Assembly: GCA_963793005.1 (NCBI GenBank)
Contig: CAWBYP010000002.1
Location: 124,001-188,000 of the forward strand
Direction: 5' to 3'
DNA length: 64,000 nt
From: RPQJ01 sp963793005
GTDB taxonomy: Bacteria > Pseudomonadota > Gammaproteobacteria > Steroidobacterales > Steroidobacteraceae
The position numbers and the translations under genes are program-made. Below the pieces are notes generated by a model. It saw only the letters and a program-made list of their open reading frames with translations. It had not been told where the DNA came from and did no database searches. Shown in pieces: positions 62,583 through 64,000 of the stretch (positions within the stretch are counted from its first letter, which is position 1; the number at the start of each line of letters is the position of its first letter).

Positions 62583-62897
62583 TTACTTGCCCATCGACTT
62601 CTTGAACGCGCGATCGATCTTCTCGCTGTTCGCGTCGCAGCAGGCCTGCGCAGCCTTGGCAGCCTGGCCCGCCTGGTTGGCGGTGTTGTTGGCCATGGCA
62701 GCAGCGTCAGCGGCAGCCTTGGAAGCGTCGGCAGCAGCCTTGGCGGTGGCGGTGGCGGCAGCGGCTTCCTGCTGGGCAGCCTTGACGGCGGCGTCGTTGG
62801 AAGCGACGTATTCGTTGAACTTCGAGTCGCTTACGCAGCCGGCGAGGGCAACGGCAGCAGCGGTGACGGTCAGGATCTTGGCGACGGCAGTCTTCAT
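62583..62897 (-). CDS. Alanine-rich Lpp/OprI-like outer-membrane lipoprotein
   Basis: A 104-residue lipoprotein. The signal peptide ends with LAGC, lipidated Cys21, and the mature part is a heptad-like, Ala/Lys-rich helix (ASNDAAVKAAQQEAAAATAT and onwards), resembling Lpp and OprI alanine zippers, ending KSMGK. The C-terminal Lys may be the site of attachment to peptidoglycan, and an L,D-transpeptidase gene lies about 0.8 kb away. A GAAGGA site precedes the ATG by 9 bases. Family inferred from composition. Confidence 0.75.
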   Translation of the reverse strand: MKTAVAKILTVTAAAVALAGCVSDSKFNEYVASNDAAVKAAQQEAAAATATAKAAADASKAAADAAAMANNTANQAGQAAKAAQACCDANSEKIDRAFKKSMGK

Positions 62898-62923
62898 GGG
62901 TTTCGTTCCTTCGTGTGACATTG

Positions 62924-62929
62924 ATTATC
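62924..62929 (-). promoter_or_regulatory. Candidate -10 box of the lipoprotein gene
   Basis: On the minus strand GATAAT, preceded by TGTT (an extended -10-like feature), lies 26 bases upstream of the ATG. No good -35 is seen. Confidence 0.35.
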
Positions 62930-63105
62930 AACAGCCAACAGCGCCCGCCCGAGCATGTCGGGAAACCGGGTCCGCAGTAGCGCAGTGCAATATTAACCTA
63001 TGTTGGGTGTAGGTAAAAGGCGAAACGGCCATCAACGGCGCCAATTGGCCACTGCGTGTGCCCCGAACCATGGTGTTCACGCCGGGCTTGCATTGCGCCC
63101 GGCAA

Positions 63106-63121
63106 CTGTATATAAAAACAG
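63106..63121. promoter_or_regulatory. LexA (SOS) box 1
   Basis: CTGTATATAAAAACAG matches the CTG-N10-CAG SOS consensus almost exactly in its core. It lies 27 bases before the lexA ATG. Confidence 0.92.
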
Positions 63122-63124
63122 TTA

Positions 63125-63140
63125 CTGTAAATAAACACAG
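63125..63140. promoter_or_regulatory. LexA (SOS) box 2
   Basis: CTGTAAATAAACACAG, the second CTG-N10-CAG dyad, 19 bases centre to centre from box 1 and 8 bases before the lexA ATG. Paired boxes ahead of lexA are the E. coli arrangement and imply autorepression. Confidence 0.9.
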
Positions 63141-63148
63141 GTATCGCC

Positions 63149-63766
63149 ATGGACGACCTCACCCCGCGCCAGCGCCAGGTCCTGCGCTTCATCCAGGAAG
63201 CCGTGATCGAGCACGGCATGCCGCCCACCCGCGCCGAAATCGCCGAGGCAATCGGCTTCAAGTCGGCCAATGCGGCCGAAGAACACCTGCGCGCCCTGCA
63301 GCGCAAGGGAGTACTGGAGCTGCGGCCGGGCGCCTCGCGAGGCATCCAGCTCCGCGACTCGCTGCGCGAGCAACTCGGCCTGCCGCTCATCGGCCGGGTT
63401 GCCGCCGGCCGACCCATCCTCGCCGAGGAAAACATCGAGGCGCATTACCAGATCGACCCGCAGCTCTTCCAGCCGCGCCCTCATTACCTTCTCAAGGTAC
63501 GCGGCATGAGCATGAAGAACGCCGGCATCCTCGACGGCGACCTGGTCGCCGTGCACCGCACGCCCGAAGTCCGCAACCGGCAGATCGTCGTGGCGCGGCT
63601 CGAGAACGAGGTGACCGTGAAGCGCTACCGGCAGGACGGCACGATGGTGTGGCTGCTGCCGGAGAACCTGGACTTCGAGCCGTTGTGCATCGACCTGAAG
63701 AACGAGTCGCTGATCATCGAAGGCGTAGTGGTCGGCGTTGTGAGGCAGGAGGCGGGCAGGGCGTGA
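63149..63766 (+). CDS. lexA: LexA repressor
   Basis: SOS repressor that is self-cleaved when RecA is activated. The 205-residue protein has an N-terminal winged helix (LTPRQRQVLRFIQEAV, PPTRAEIAEAIGF), the cleavage site Ala86-Gly87 in GRVAAGRPI, and the peptidase residues Ser121 (RGMSMKNAG) and Lys158 (ENEVTVKRY). The upstream paired boxes show autoregulation. imuA follows directly, with the stop codon adjoining its ATG. Confidence 0.97.
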   Translation: MDDLTPRQRQVLRFIQEAVIEHGMPPTRAEIAEAIGFKSANAAEEHLRALQRKGVLELRPGASRGIQLRDSLREQLGLPLIGRVAAGRPILAEENIEAHYQIDPQLFQPRPHYLLKVRGMSMKNAGILDGDLVAVHRTPEVRNRQIVVARLENEVTVKRYRQDGTMVWLLPENLDFEPLCIDLKNESLIIEGVVVGVVRQEAGRA

Positions 63767-64000
63767 ATGTCTTCTTTCGACGACCTGCTGCGTCACCCCG
63801 GCCTCTGGCGCGCGCGGGAACAGACCGGGCCAACGGCTGAATCCTCCGCCCTGCCCACGGGTTATTCAGCGCTCGACCGCTGCCTGCCCGGCGGCGGATG
63901 GCCACGGCAGGGCCTGATCGAGATCCTCGTGGATCGCTGCGGCATCGGCGAGGTAAGCCTGCTGATGCCGGCGCTCACGGTACTCGGCCGCGATGAACAC
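63767..64000 (+). CDS. imuA: ImuA translesion-synthesis protein (partial, cut by window edge)
   Basis: The first 78 residues are visible: MSSFDDLLRHPGLWRAR, then YSALDRCLPGGGWPRQGLIE followed by LVDRCGIGEVSLLMPAL. This RecA/SulA-like start is the ImuA pattern (also called SulA-like or ImuA family), which with ImuB and DnaE2 forms a damage-inducible mutasome. No gap separates it from lexA, so it is controlled by the two SOS boxes. The presence of imuB and dnaE2 beyond the edge is likely but unseen. Confidence 0.82.
   Translation, partial: MSSFDDLLRHPGLWRAREQTGPTAESSALPTGYSALDRCLPGGGWPRQGLIEILVDRCGIGEVSLLMPALTVLGRDEH

Overview
This is a 64 kb stretch of high-GC bacterial chromosome whose gene content and gene order point to a gammaproteobacterium near the Xanthomonadales/Nevskiales part of the class. 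Indicators are the rpfE-recJ-prfB-lysS block known from Xanthomonas, the lolCED-comEC-exbBD-lpxK-ycaR-kdsB block known from Pseudomonas, and the rne / rluC / maf / yceD-rpmF-plsX arrangement known from Escherichia. Genus is an inference I cannot settle from this window. Nearly all of the sequence codes for conserved housekeeping proteins. I see no prophage, insertion sequence, integron, CRISPR array, tRNA or rRNA.

Layout from left to right. (1) 0-10 kb: a partial DUF2058 gene, surE-pcm with a MOFRL-type glycerate kinase, an Mth938-like protein, then rpfE-recJ-prfB-lysS and an EamA transporter; prfB carries the classical programmed +1 frameshift. (2) 10-29 kb: ygfZ on the minus strand, then a long, tightly packed plus-strand series. 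It runs sdhAF4-sdhCDAB-sdhE-ygfX (succinate dehydrogenase and its assembly factors), rpoE-rseABC (envelope stress), a glutaredoxin-like gene, lepA-lepB-DUF4845-rnc-era-recO-pdxJ-acpS, a PolB-type exonuclease, rlmD, nagZ and a degenerate GGDEF protein. (3) 29-33 kb: mfd and a small secreted protein on the minus strand, preceded by AT-rich palindromes. (4) 33-44 kb: an envelope block, lolC-lolE-lolD, comEC, exbB-exbD, msbA-lpxK-Trm112-kdsB and an orphan LAB_N membrane protein. (5) 44-54 kb: rluF, yciH, a PQQ-type sugar dehydrogenase, sodC, a glutathione transferase, an ICMT-like methyltransferase, a low-molecular-weight tyrosine phosphatase, the cydP-cydA-cydB-cydX bd-oxidase operon and a divergent Cys/Met-metabolism PLP enzyme. 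(6) 54-64 kb: rne, rluC, maf, yceD-rpmF-plsX, a DUF1232 protein, an L,D-transpeptidase, a reductase-like protein, an Ala-rich lipoprotein, and lexA-imuA, where the window ends.

The main themes are respiration (sdh, cyd), envelope biogenesis and stress (lol, msbA/lpxK/kdsB, rpoE/rse, lepB, nagZ, L,D-transpeptidase), RNA metabolism and translation (rne, rnc, era, lepA, prfB, lysS, rluC, rluF, rlmD, rpmF) and DNA repair (recJ, recO, mfd, lexA-imuA).

I found no convincing wholly new multigene system. The observations most worth a second look are: a one-base break in a 12-bp tandem repeat inside rne; a near-consensus sigma-70 promoter only about 10 bp ahead of the yceD start codon, implying an almost leaderless mRNA; a perfect 27-bp REP-like palindrome after lepA; two SOS boxes controlling lexA-imuA; several perfect palindromes in AT-rich intergenic spots; and a small conserved-looking secreted protein of unknown function upstream of mfd.
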